DNA from: Nemophila menziesii | Lineage: Eukaryota > Streptophyta > Magnoliopsida > Boraginales > Hydrophyllaceae | Length of the DNA stretch: 64,000 nucleotides | Reading direction: 5' to 3' | NCBI GenBank assembly: GCA_029959085.1 | Contig: JARWIR010000017.1 | Coordinates: forward strand, 23,921,507-23,985,506 | Shown here: positions 19,492-31,019 of the stretch, in pieces | How positions within the stretch are numbered: position 1 is the first letter of the stretch | Layout: the number at the start of each line of letters is the position of its first letter | The notes under the pieces: model-generated | Told to the model about the DNA's origin: nothing | Database searches by the model: none | Seen by the model: the letters and a program-made list of their open reading frames with translations, nothing else | Translations under genes and position numbers: made by a program

Positions 19492-22400
19492 TTAGAGAAT
19501 TTGCATGCCAATCTCACAACGAATTTTCTCAAAAAGATCTTGGGGTAGAGGTTTCGTAAAGATATCGGCTAGTTGATTTTCGGAAGTGACAAATTCAAGA
19601 ACAATGTCCCCTTTTTGAGTGTGATCACGGATAAAATGATGACGGATTTCTATGTGTTTTGTTCTAGAGTGTTGAATAGGATTTTTGGTAAGATTGATAG
19701 CACTAGTGTTATCACAACGAATGGGAACACGATCATACTCTAGGCCAAAATCTAGCAAGGTTTGTTTCATCCAAAGAACTTGAGTCACACAATTTCCGGC
19801 CGCAACATATTCGGCTTCGGCCGTGGATAAAGCAACACTATTTTGTTTTCTACTAGACCATGAGACAAGGGATTGTCCTAAGAATTGGCAACTACCACTA
19901 GTACTTTTCCTATCAAGTCTACAACCGGCATAATCGGCATCCGAATAACCTATAAGCTCAAATGAGGTAAATCTTGGGTACCAAAGTCCTAGACTAAGGG
20001 TTCCTTTCAAATACCTAAAAATACGCTTAACGGCACTAAGATGGGTTTCTTTGGGAGAAGATTGAAATCTAGCACAAAGACACACGGGGAACATAATATC
20101 GGGTCTAGAAGCGGTTAGATAAAGTAAGCTACCAATCATACCTCGATATAGTTTCTCATCAACATTCTTACCATCTTCATCTTTGTCTAATTTTGTGGAT
20201 GTGCTCATTGGAGTTCCAATTTCCTTTGCATCTTCAAGGCCAATTTTTTTGATCAATTCTCTTGTGTATTTGGCTTGATTGACAAAGATACCATCTTTCA
20301 TTTGCTTGATTTGAAGTCCAAGAAAGTAATTTAATTCTCCCATCATGCTCATCTCAAATTCCTTATGCATGCTCTTAGAAAAATTCTCACAAAGATTTTC
20401 ATTAGTAGCACCAAATATAATATCATCCACATAAATTTGAACAAGAAGGATATCTTTTGAAGACCTTTTTATAAATAAAGTGGAGTCAATTTTTCCTCTT
20501 TTAAAACCATCATCTAATAAAAATTTGCTTAAACGTTCATACCAAGCACGAGGAGCTTGTTTTAAACCATATAAAGCCTTTGAAAGTTTAAAAACATGAT
20601 TTGGAAATTTTGGATCTTCAAAACCCGGAGGTTGTTTAACAAAAACTTCCTCGTCTATAAAACCATTTAAAAAAGCACTTTTGACATCCATTTGATAAAG
20701 TTTAAAATTCATATAGCAAGCAAAAGCAAGTAGCATACGAATAGATTCAAGTCTAGCTACGGGAGCAAAAGTTTCATCGAAATCAATACCTTCTTCTTGA
20801 TTGTACCCTTGAGCAACTAACCTTGCTTTATTTCTAGTAATGATGCCGGTGTCATCTAGCTTGTTGCGAAATATCCACTTAGTGCCAATAATAGTGGGGC
20901 CAATTGGTTTCTCCATTAATGTCCAAACTTTGCTACGCTCAAATTGATTTAATTCCTCATGCATAGCATTAATCCAATGATCATCTAACAAAGCTTCTTT
21001 AATATTCTTGGGCTCAACTTGAGATAAGAAAGCTTGATGAGCACAAAGAGCAATAATACGGGAGCGAGTGGTAACACCTTCTTTTGGATCACCTAGAATT
21101 AAGTCACTTGGGTGATCTTTGATATGTTTCCAACACCTTGGTAAATCCGTACTAGCTTCATTTAACCCTTGATCATCTTCCTTAAGAGATTCTTCATGAG
21201 ATTTGACTTCTTGAGTAGGAGATTCTAAGGGTTGATCTAGTGGAGTATCTTCAACAACATCTACCACTTTCTTGATACAAAACGGATTAGTCTCATCAAA
21301 GTCAACATGCATAGATTCCTCAATGGTACGAGTACGTTTGTTGAAAATGCGATAGGCTTTTCCTTTAGTGGAATAACCAAGAAAAATGCCTTCATCCGAT
21401 TTAGCATCAAATTTTCCCAAATAGTCCCTAGTGTTGAGGATAAAACATTTGCACCCAAAAACACGAAAATAAGCAATAGTTGGTGGTCTACCATTCCAAA
21501 GCTCATAAGGGGTTTTCTTAATAAGGGGTCTAATAAGAACTCTATTTAACACATAACAAGCCGTATGAACGGCTTCACCCCAAAAGTATGTAGGCAAGCT
21601 ATGTTCTTTTAGCATTGTTCTAGCCATTTCTTGTAGAGTTCGGTTTTTCCTTTCCACTACCCCATTTTGTTGGGGAGTTCTAGGGGCCGAAAAATTATGC
21701 TCAATCCCAAATTCATCACAAAAATGCACAAAAGGAGAATTCACGTATTCACTACCATTATCACTACGAATGCAAGTAATAGAATAGCCTTTCTCATTTT
21801 GCACCTTTCTACAAAGTTTTGCAAATTCATTGAAGGCATCACTTTTCAAAGCAAGGAACATCACCCATGTGAATCTAGTGTAATCATCAACAACAACAAA
21901 GACATATCTAGACCCTCCTAGACTAGTGACATCAACGGGACCAAATAGGTCCATATGCAATAATTGAAGTGGCCTAACGGTGATGACCTTATTAATGGAT
22001 TTAAAAGATGAACGATGTTGTTTACCAAGTTGACATGCATCACATAATTTATCTTTATCAAATTTGTAAATAGGCAAACCAACAACAAGATTTTTTCTAG
22101 ATAATTTTGAAATCAAATCCATGCTAGCATGTCCTAAACGTCTATGCCAAAGCCAACTATCATTAACCACGGATAAGCATTTAATATTTTTGCACATAAG
22201 ACTCTCAAGATCAACAACAAAAACATTATCCGATCTTTTTGCAATAAACATAGTATCTAACTCATCATTTTTTAAAACAACACATCTAGATGCTTCAAAT
22301 TTAACACTAAAACCAACATCACAAAGTTGACTAATACTAAGCAAGTTAAAAGAGAGACCCTCAACAAGTAACACATTAGAGATAAGTAAAGAGTCCATAT

Positions 22401-22584
22401 TACCAATGTTACCTTTACCCAAAACGCGTTTCTTAGTGTTGTCGGCAAAAGTAACTTTATCACCTTTAGTTTTATATAAATTTGTAAATAATGATGGATT
22501 TCCGGTCATGTGTCTTGAGCATCCACTATCAAGTAGCCATATATTTTGCTTCTTGATGCTCAACCCCTACAAACAAACGATAAT
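19492..22584 (-). CDS. Copia (Sirevirus) pol polyprotein
   Basis: An uninterrupted frame of about 1023 residues. Visible motifs: protease WLLDSGCSRHMTG near the start; integrase zinc region HRRLGH..CDAC (about 139-180); integrase core Asp (LLHMDLFGPV, ~203), Asp (IRSDNGSEY, ~266) and Glu (GVVERKNRT, ~304); RT with QMDVKSAFLNG, ALYGLKQAPRAWY and YVDD (~710); RNase H with SDADYAG (~872), STAEAEYVA and CDNTSAI; C-terminal ADIFTKPL. All catalytic residues looked for are present. It lacks its own ATG at the left edge: the frame is the same as gag but separated from it by stops TAA and TAG between about 22570 and 22587. It would need suppression or reinitiation, or is a recent mutant. Confidence 0.94.
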
Positions 22585-23712
22585 TTAAGCTTTAGGTACC
22601 CAATTAGGATTGGGTCCATGAGGGTTAGTGGATTTTCTTTTTAAGACCCATTTAGGTCTTTTCCAAATTGGCACAAGAGATCCCAAATCTAACAATTTAC
22701 GATAGTAACAATGAGATGCATCATGACCAAGTTTTTCACAATAGGTGCAAGTGATAGAAGATTTTGAAGAGGATGGAATTGCATTTGAAATTTTTGATTT
22801 TACAAAGACATTTTTCAAAGGTTTTTGGTGAGTGAATGGATCATATCCAACACCACTTTTTTCATTAGCCATTCTTTGAGAACCTAAAATCAAATCCAAG
22901 TTTTCTTGCCCACTAGTAAATTTTAAAATAATGGCATTTTGATCAACAATCTTTTTCTCTAACAAAGCTTTTTCTTCCAAAAGATTTTTCTCAATAAGAT
23001 GAAGTTTCTCATTATCATCTATACATTCATCACAAAGATTTTGACAATCTTCCAAAGCTTTTAAAACCTCTTTAGTTCTATTTTTCTCAAATTCTAAATC
23101 TTTTGTTAAAACTTTGTTTGTTTCAATAGAAGTTAAAAAATCATTATAAAGAGAATCAAATGCCTCATGAATATCTTGTTCACTAGCATCATCATTAGTT
23201 AAAGAGAGTTTGGATTTAGGAGTTACCTCATCATGATTTGCCATAAAGGCAAAGTGAGTAGTACCGGTATCATCATCCGAAGAAGCATCTTCATCATTCT
23301 CAACTTTTCCCATAAAGGCAACAAGATTGACATTTTCATTATCACTTTCTTCTTCATCCGAATTTTGAGTATCCCAAGTGATATTAGCATGCATAGCTCT
23401 TTTCGGTTTCTCCTTTTGAAGAAGAGGACAATAGGTTTTGATATGACCAACCTTCTTGCAATGATAGCAAGTGGGTTCATCTTGTTTGATAGCTCTATCA
23501 TTCTTCTTGTAGGGTGTGGAAGAGCTTCCTTTCTTGGCAAAGCGTTTATATCTCATGAATTTTTTCATGTCTCTTGCTAGCATAGCCACTCCTTCATCTT
23601 CACTAGTTTCTTCTTCATGAGAGTTTTCTTCTTCACTTTCTTTCCTTTCTTTTCGTTCTTTCAACTTAGAACTCATGGCATGGAAAGCAATAGATTTCTT
23701 AATTTTCTTCTC
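22585..23712 (-). pseudogene. Sirevirus C gag, C-terminal part with zinc knuckle
   Basis: Same frame as both the N-terminal gag and pol. From the ATG at 23676 it reads 363 residues. An acidic/basic start is followed by a CCHC zinc knuckle CYHCKKVGHIKTYC (about residue 71) and a coiled-coil-like charged region. A second Cys/His cluster (CTYCEKLGHDASHC) lies near the C-terminus, which ends in PNPNWVPKA. Two zinc knuckles in an extended gag and this ending are typical of Sireviruses. The upstream stop at 23713-23715 cuts it off from the N-terminal domain, so a full gag is not made by normal reading. Confidence 0.85.
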
Positions 23713-24375
23713 CTAATCATCTCTTATCTTTTCTTCTTCAAGCACAAGTTCTTCCGTCATGAGGTTGCAAATGAGTTCATGAACCGTCATCTTTGAAAGA
23801 TCTTTAGTGTCTCTTATAGAGTTGATCTTTGTCTTGTATTTCCTTGGAAGAGCAAATAAGATTTTTCGGCATTGTTCCTTGTTGGTGTACTCTTGACCAA
23901 GAGTCTTCAAAGTGTTAACAATGTTAGAAAATCTTTGATGCATAGCATTCAAGGCTTCATCGGGCTCCATACGAAAAAGCTCATACTTAGTGATAAAGAG
24001 ACCAATTTTGGTTTCTTTTATATCCTCCGTTCCTTGATAAGATAGCTCCAAGAGTTGCCACATTTCATGAGCGGAATTGCATTCACTCACTCTAGCATAT
24101 TCCGTGACACTTAATCCATTTATGAGGATGTTCATAGCTTTGTTGTTTTTGGTAAGTTTAGCTATGTCTTGATCATTGTAATCATCTTCATCTTTTACCT
24201 CCGTTGTACTTCCGGCAACGTAAGGAATATAAGGACCCTTTTTGATAGCCATCCATAAAAAGTAATCGATTCCTTTCACATGAATCTCCATCTTCTTTTT
24301 CCAACCAAAGTAGTCTTTTCCTACAAAAAGCGGAGGTCTAGTAGAACATGAACCTTCCGGTTGATTAGAATCCAT
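23713..24375 (-). pseudogene. Sirevirus C gag, N-terminal part (UBN2-type)
   Basis: Starts at the ATG at 24375, 36 bases inside the primer-binding site, and reads 220 residues. The sequence has the Copia gag pattern (PPLFVGKDYFGWKKKMEI, MWQLLELSYQG, KYELFRMEPDEAL). The frame ends at TAG (23713-23715) and continues open in the same frame beyond it, so the break is a single nonsense codon. Gag forms the capsid. Confidence in family is high; confidence that this copy is non-functional is moderate, because read-through cannot be excluded. Confidence 0.88.
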
Positions 24376-24410
24376 ATCGTATTAACTCTAGAAACGATTA
24401 AGTACAATAG

Positions 24411-24429
24411 AGCTAGGCTCTGATACCAA
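24411..24429 (-). other. Primer-binding site of Sirevirus C (initiator Met tRNA)
   Basis: The minus strand reads TTGGTATCAGAGCC directly inside the 5' LTR (from 24430). TGGTATCAGAGC is the standard plant Copia primer site complementary to tRNA-iMet. Confidence 0.95.
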
Positions 24430-24430
24430 T

Positions 24431-25592
24431 TGATATACTATATGCGTCCTAGAAGGGGGGTTGAATAGGACAATAGAAATTAATCGGCTAATTTTATTTC
24501 AAGTAAATAAAATTAAAAGCTAATTTGAATCCTATTGTATTAGCAAACTAAATAGTATAAAACTAGATAATCCTAATAGACAATAATATCAAACTATTCA
24601 AGTAGGCATTTTATCAAGCATATAGAGTGCGGAAATATAAAGAGTGTAGAGATAGAATACGATACACAACGATGTATAGTGGTTCGGTTTCCCTACATCC
24701 ACTACCTAAGGAAGCCTCCTTAGGATTTGCAAGACTCTCACTAATCTTCGTAACTCTTAACCGGGTGAGATACAAACCCTTACAACCACTTCAAAAACCC
24801 TTTGAAGGAAATACACTTGTGTTATCACCAACACAAGGAACCAAGCATAAACCTATGCTCACACTACTCTCTTAATCAATTACAAGAACTAAGAGGAAAG
24901 GGAAAAAGTGTTTAGGGGTGCTTATAAAAGCTTTGTGACTAAACTCCTAAATGAGTAGATAGAACTAATTAGCTTCACAATAAATATGACTTGAATGCTC
25001 CTTTGAAACCTCCTTGAATGATAGAATTAATTGCTCTTAAGATTGGTAGATGGAAGGCTTGAGTTGTGTCTTGAATGAGCTCCATTTTATAGCTGAAAAG
25101 ATGGTCCAACGGTCATAAAGCTTCTCTCTAACGGATCTATTAATCTTCTAACGGATATAAGCTTTGTCCTCTAGTAATAGTGCTGAAACTCTCTCGTGCG
25201 GTGTACCGCGGGTAGGGTCCGGTGCACCGCGTGACTGTTCGACTGACTTTTGAGCTTACTGGTCGGACTATGTAGTGTACCGCATCCCTGCTCCGTGTAG
25301 TGGTCCGGTGTACCGTGACAGAGGTCCGGTGTACCGTGCAGATTTCTGAGCTTACTGGTCGGGCCATCTAGTGCACCGTGGGACTGGTCCGTGATGCTGC
25401 GGTGTACCGCGTAATTCATCCGGTGCACCGCGGAGCTGCTCTTTTGAATATTAAGCTAAGTACAATGAAATGAGCACAACTAATCTAATGAGGGGTTTTG
25501 GAAAACATCTAAAGTGATATAAAAATGAATTTTAGTTTAAAGGATGATTTGTCGAATATTAAAACGGGAATAAAAACAAGGTGAGGCTAACA
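24431..25592 (-). mobile_element. 5' LTR of Sirevirus C
   Basis: 1162 bp, equal in length to the 3' LTR with one difference seen (25190). As the promoter LTR of a minus-strand element, its U3 is at the right (25592 side) with the palindromic repeats at 25198-25431, followed leftward by the TATA box at 25084-25091. Confidence 0.95.
25084..25091 (-). promoter_or_regulatory. TATA box of Sirevirus C
   Basis: The minus strand reads AGCTATAAAATGGAGC, a good plant TATA box, about 500 bp into the LTR and downstream of the palindromic repeats. Transcription would start near 25055-25060. The identical sequence is in the other LTR at 18626-18633. Confidence 0.7.
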
Positions 25593-26842
25593 GGTTGCAA
25601 CAGAAGTTAGCTAGATGTCTACTCCATGGTTACATCCCGTCTTTACAGTTAGTTATATTCTATCAAGGTATCAATGCCGAGAGTAGACTGAGGGTAGATA
25701 ATATTGGAAAGGGAGGTTTTGTGTCCATGAATCCTACAGAAGACGCCGAAGGTGTATAACATATAATAGAAACAAAAAGGAGTTGGCCACTTTCACGAGC
25801 TCATGTTACAAACACCAGAGGTACGCTTCGATTAGATGCAGAAACTGCGAACTCAACTCAATTTGCAGCATTAGAGAATCAAAACAAAGAGATTAAGCTT
25901 AAGATCCAGAAGAATTTAACCGCAACAAATGTAGTGCAAGAGGCACAAGGTTGTCCAAAGTGTGAGGTATCGAATCATACATGGGAAGAGTGCGAAGGAA
26001 ATCCAGCATCTGTTTATTTCATATCCAACCGAGTAAATTATCAGTTTGGTAATATAAATCATCTGGGTATGCAATATTCAAATCCACATAGTGCCGCTAA
26101 TCCAGGTCATTATCAACCTCGACCCCATAATAACTCTTTCCAACCAAGAGGTTAAGCTCCATATCAGGGAAATCAGAATTATAATCGACCTGCTCCTCCA
26201 CAACAACCTGTTAATGATGCATATACCGATACTTTAGCTCAGAAGGCTTTACCACAATATCCTCAAGAGGGAGTTGTGGGTGACAAACAATTGAAGAATT
26301 TTATGGATCTGATGACAACTAATATGCATTCACAGAATGAGAAGTTAAGAGAACGAGAAGCTTCAATTCAGATTTTAGGTACGCAAGTAGAACAAATGAA
26401 TAAAGTTCTTACTAATATTATGGAAGCAAAAGAATTGAAAGTTATTGAAGGAGGTAATGCCAATGTTGGGTTAGAAGCTTGCAAGGCTATTTGCCTTGAA
26501 ATTGAAGAGAATAAGGAAGTACCGCATGCTGCAGAAAGTGCCGTGGAAGTTCCTAAAACTGAAGAAGAACCAACCAAGTCTAGCCCCGAAGACCCAAACT
26601 GTTCTGAAGATGAAGATTCAGACGAGAAATCCGAATTTATACAGCTTCCGAGAGATATGCAAGAAGAGATTAGATCGGTTATGGAATTACAAGCTGCTAG
26701 AGCTAAAGAGAAAGAGGAAGAAGCCTCAAAAGAGCTGAAAGATGAAGATGCACTTGCTGTGCAAGAAAAGAAAGAAGAAGAGAAGGTGGATTCGCCACCA
26801 GTTGTTCAAGAAGTGTCACCAATTATTCCTGATACAGTTTAG
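25593..26842 (+). pseudogene. Gypsy gag C-terminal part (element A), broken
   Basis: Resumes the gag of element A after Sirevirus C; one frame runs through with stops at 25757-25759, 26153-26155 and about 26840. It contains a zinc knuckle CPKCEVSNHTWEEC (Cys-x2-Cys-x4-His-x4-Cys) near 25955. Next comes a Tyr/Asn/Pro-rich stretch, then a long acidic, Glu/Lys-rich region (26276-26842) likely to be helical. The layout matches gag of B and D, which also have the zinc knuckle followed by a Tyr/Gln-rich segment. Confidence 0.85.
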
Positions 26843-27588
26843 AAGGTAGACATTGTACTCAAGACATTTGTAGAGGCGTATACTCTAGAAAATATCAACG
26901 CCCAGATGATTGAGATTGCGTAGAAAGGTCTTACACCACAACAAGTATTCACGCAAGTTATTCTAGGAGAAAGAAGCGAGTGTAGAAGCCAAGAAAAGAG
27001 ATTGTGGCTCATACTGAGAGAGTCTCAAGAAAAGTAGAGAAAGAGTTACCATTAAAGCTCAAAGAGCCAGGAAGCTTTAATCTTCCTATTCAAATAAATG
27101 GTATGCTCAAGATGAAAGCTATGTGTGATGTGGGTTCAGGTGTGAATCTTATGCCAAAGTCCGTGTTCGATAGACTTGGACTTCAGAAAGCAGCGAAAGC
27201 TCCAGTGAAGTTGCAGTTTGTTGACAACTCAGTTACCAAGACATGGGGAACAGTGGAGGACATTCACGTCCGATCAGGTATTATCACCATCCCTACTGAC
27301 TTTGTTATACTTGATTTCGATGCAGATAAGCAGGTTCCAATTATACTTGGAAGGCCTTTCATGCCCACCAGTCAGAGCATAATCAACTTCCAGGAAGGGA
27401 CAATTACCCTTCATGCTAAAAACATATTCGAGATATTCCATGTCCGGGGTAAGAAACCAAGGAAGTCAGATCCTACCATTCTTATCATCCACAACCTTTC
27501 ACATCACAAAGTCCCAGAAGAAATCCACGTAAAACCTATGGATACTGAGCCAAAGATTGAGTTTGGGGTCAGCCATGAAGTTGTATGA
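26843..27588 (+). pseudogene. Gypsy aspartic protease remnant (element A)
   Basis: After further stops the frame 27004-27588 encodes a gypsy retropepsin-like domain: FNLPIQINGMLKMKAMCDVG, then SGVNLMPKSVFDRLGL, and PIILGRPFM. The active-site region reads CDVGS where Athila/Tat proteases usually have a DLGA-type motif; the catalytic Asp is present. It would process Gag-Pol. The frame changes relative to gag, and RT, RNase H and integrase core do not follow, so it is a remnant. Confidence 0.85.
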
Positions 27589-27770
27589 AAATCCCACAAC
27601 CAGAGAATAGGCCACGAAGTCACAAAGACTCGTGGATGAGACCATTTGTAATCACTGAAGTTGTTTCAGCTAAGGTGATCGAGATCAGGCCAAAGAGGGG
27701 AATCAAACGAAGATTAATAGACATTCATAGCCTTGCTCGTTGCTGGGGAGGCTATATTCGCAAATCTTGA
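27585..27770 (+). pseudogene. Pol C-terminal tail (integrase end) of element A
   Basis: A 61-residue frame (SWMRPFVITEVVSAKVIEI, RRLIDIHSLARCWGG) resembles the extreme C-terminal end of gypsy integrase polyproteins, where a GPFVV-type segment follows the core. It directly follows the protease, so about 3 kb of pol (RT, RNase H, integrase core) is deleted in this copy. Confidence 0.55.
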
Positions 27771-28159
27771 TAGAGCTAACGCGTCTAACTTTAAAAGACG
27801 TTAAGTAAAAGTGCTGTTCGGGAGACAACCCGCAATTGTTTATGTTTTTATGTTTTTAATTCATGTTTAGTTTATTTATTTTTAGTTGATATTGCATATT
27901 TGAGAAACGTATTAGTGTTTTTGATGTTCAGGTACTAAGAAAATCGAGTTAGGGAGGAAAAAGAATTTTTTTAGCACATACTGATCAGCTCACCGGTATG
28001 CCAGTGAGACATCCGGTATGTCAGTGAGTCAAAACCGTGGCACCATCTGTTAAATTAGGTTCCATGCCGAGACAAATATTTTTGAAAAAGATGCTCACCG
28101 GTATGCCGGTGCGCAAAAAACCGTGGCACGGTTTGTGAAATTGGGTTTATTGCCGATAG
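27771..28159 (+). other. Element A post-pol region, left part
   Basis: Non-coding. It holds the family-conserved hairpin CGGGAGACAACCCG (27819-27832), also in B (31068-31081), and GC-rich CCGGTATGCCGGTG-type repeats (about 27985-28120). Element B inserts at 28159/28160; the region continues at 35929. Confidence 0.75.
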
Positions 28160-29676
28160 TGATGTCTCCTCAGTTGTGATAATATAATATAATTCTGAGA
28201 CATCATTTTAGGCTTATTTATTAGTTTATAGGTTGAATTGAGCTTAGTTTAGTGCAATTTCCTATTTTGGGTCTTGATTTAGTAACATAATATTTTTAGA
28301 GCATATTGGGTTTAATTGTTTATTTAGTGTGAAGCTTTAAAGATAATTATGGAGATTAATTAGAGTCCAAGTCAAAGACTACAAGATATGGGAAGAGATT
28401 AGCATGGTAATTGGAGATAAGGAAACAAAAGCTAAAAATATGAAAAAGGAAAAGCTGTCTAAATCTGAGATTCTGCAGCACACGCCTAAAGAAGTGCTAT
28501 TTACTCCTACAAGGAAGCCGATTTGGTAAAATTTCCATTCATAGGGACATATATAATTCTGTTACGATTCTTTTGGTATATTATGGAGCTCAAACCGACC
28601 AATAACGAAGAAGATATGCTCAAAACGGTCCAGCAGTGTTTATCTTTATTTCCTTACGAATTTGAGTTGGGCTTGGAGTCTATTACTTGGCCTTTCCTCC
28701 AAGAAACGAATTAGGTCAACCTATACACTATAAATACAACCTCTTAACACTCTTAAATCATCCTTGGCCAGACCTTAAGGCCAAGAGGAAGCTGCAACAC
28801 AAGAGAAGAAGTCTGGAAGGAGCAGAACACTATATGTCTTCTTCAACCTCTTATTTTGTAATTCTTGTCTCTTCTCTTCTTAGTATGAATTAATTCTTTT
28901 TAGCTTGAGTTTTAGCATATATGTATGAACCCTAGTTTTGATTGACATATATCTAATTTGGGAATTTTATGTTTTAAATTGAATTATAGTTTTTATTCAT
29001 TGTTTATGTGTTTGGATTTATATTCTGTGTTCTTGTGGAACCTAGGCCATATAGAATTACCATCTAGTAGTTAGGTCACCATTGACAACGGTGTTTAATT
29101 ACATGTTTAGCACATAACGTCTAGTATTCGGTTTAGATCTGACAAATCAACCTAACTAGATAATCACTATGCTTTAGTCCTTGTGACTATTTACCAATTA
29201 TAGGAAAAGTTTGCTTAGGAAGCCTTATTGACACAGGTAAATCCTATTTGAAACTACCGATAGCGAATTGGAACCGATTATTGAAATACTACATAATTCA
29301 CCCTTACATGTTTAGAACGACAAAACTAGTGGGGATTGCATGCTATTTACTCAAGCTAACTTTCATACTATCTTCTTTTCTTTTCTGTTATTTATTTTTT
29401 GTCTTTTAATTTATTAGTTTAGTTTTATTATAAAAAAAACCAAATAAATATTTATCTTTCTCTTCTTTCTACTTGCGTATTATCTTTCATATCTTTAATA
29501 TCTGCACTTGAATAATTTGCATAAGTTCTTCTTAACCTTCGTAGTCCCTGAGGAACGAATCTTACTTATTCATTAAAACTTGCATACGATCTGTATACTT
29601 GTAGAACCGTGTTAGCTTAGGGTGTTTATTTGCATCTAAATTATATCATCTTTTTATCACACCTTAGGCCACACCA
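28160..29676 (+). mobile_element. 5' LTR of element B
   Basis: 1517 bp, TGATGTCTCC to GGCCACACCA. A TATA box TATAAATA lies at 28729-28736. Overall plan and 3' part match the LTR of A. Confidence 0.93.
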
Positions 29677-29682
29677 AGTTTT

Positions 29683-29700
29683 TGGCGCCGCTGCCGGGGA
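29683..29700 (+). other. Primer-binding site of element B (tRNA-Asp type)
   Basis: TGGCGCCGCTGCCGGGGA, 6 bp after the LTR. One base differs from the site of A. It is nearly complementary to the 3' end of plant tRNA-Asp. Confidence 0.88.
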
Positions 29701-29861
29701 CTACACCGTTAGTCCTTGTGCAATTATCTTGTGCTTTTATTTTAGTTAGTTCTATTTTACGCTTTTCTTTTTAGTTTTTGTTTTACAGGTTTTTTTTAGG
29801 CGAAAGCAGATTTATTAGGAGATAAATGTTTCGTGTTATTAGATCCTGAAGAAGCTAATAC

Positions 29862-31019
29862 ATGATGGAATCTCTAAAGCTCAAGGAGTTAAACCAACAA
29901 CTTGAGGAATTACGAGAACAATCGCGAAAACTAGCTAAGAGGAATCTAGTACATACCTTACCTTCATGTCCTAGTTGTGGAGCAAGAGATCACTCGTGGG
30001 AATATTGCATGAATAATCCAGCCTCAATTTCCTTCATGCCTTATCAAAGAGACCATTATTAAGATGGTTATTATCAATCCCAAGGAAATTACGCTGATTA
30101 TCGGCCCCCACAGAATTACAATTGGGTCGGAGATCAACAGACTTATTATCATAATAACCATTATCATGATGATTATTATCAACCACGACCACAATCGTAC
30201 TATCCTCCACAACCTATCTATCAAGAAGCGCCGATTTATAATGAAGCTTATCAAGAACCACCTCCTTATTTAATGCAGCAAACCGTACAAGAACAACCTT
30301 CGAGTTCGAATTCAACCATGGCTAAGATAATGAACCTAATTGAAGATATGGAAATAAGCCAGCAAGAGTTCCAAAACTCACAGAATGCGCTTCAGAAGAT
30401 GGAGCAGACAGTGTCACAAATGGTGAATAAATTTCAAACCTTTGCAGAAGGGCAACTCCGAAGTGATACTAGTGCTCCAGAAAACAAAGTTTGTCATGCA
30501 GTTGAATTACGAAGTGGAAAACAACTACCTCCACCAAGACCAGAACCAGAACCAGTCCCTATTCCAGAAACGGGGGGAGAAGAAACAACAGAAGATAAGG
30601 TCGAAGATGTAGTTGAACAAAAAAGTGTCCAAGTGAAGACACCAGAAAAGAAAGAGAGCCCAGTGGTAACCAACACATGCCCTCCTCCACCATTCCCTTC
30701 ACGTGTCAGAAAGGACAATGACCTGGAATTCAAGAAGTTCGTTGACATGGTGAGCAAGTTAGAAATTAAAATACCGTTTGTAGAAGCTCTCCAGAGAATG
30801 CCAACATATATAAAATTCATGAAGGACATTCTTTCTAACAAACGAAGATTCGAAACTGAGGATATGAGTGGATCACCAGAGGCGTATAATCCTATCGAGT
30901 TACCACCAGAAACACCCCGTCCCACGAAATCTTGGATGGCACCATCCATGATTATAAAGAATCGAGCTGAAAAGTTTGTGAGAATTAGAGGCAAAGGGTG
31001 GAAATTTCGTCATCCTTAA
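29862..31019 (+). pseudogene. Gag-derived ORF of element B with fused integrase tail
   Basis: One reading frame of 386 codons, broken only by TAA at 30060-30062. It starts in the middle of gag: a charged helix, a zinc knuckle CPSCGARDHSWEYC (near residue 43), a Tyr/His/Pro-rich stretch, a helix, and LRSGK. Then comes the segment PPPFPSRVRKDNDLEFKKF and IPFVEALQRMPTYIKFMKDI, characteristic of Athila/Tat gag-pro. It then passes to a short basic tail (KSWMAPSMII, ending KFRHP) equivalent to the end of pol. The N-terminal gag, present in D, is deleted here. That the frame stayed nearly open across the pol deletion suggests the deleted form was itself propagated. Confidence 0.8.

Larger units (their letters stand above)
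17973..25592 (-). mobile_element. Sirevirus-type Copia element C, nearly intact
   Basis: Two 1162-bp LTRs (17973-19134 and 24431-25592) differ at one position by eye (C at 18732, T at 25190). The flanks are a perfect GGTTG duplication (17968-17972 and 25593-25597). On the minus strand the order is 5' LTR, Met-initiator primer site, gag, pol, several polypurine tracts, 3' LTR. Pol order is protease, integrase, RT, RNase H (Copia). Sirevirus traits are the GPN-x-NWVPK gag end, multiple polypurine tracts and palindromic CCGGTG-type repeats in the LTR. Gag has one in-frame stop, and stops separate gag from pol. No env-like ORF follows pol. Confidence 0.95.
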
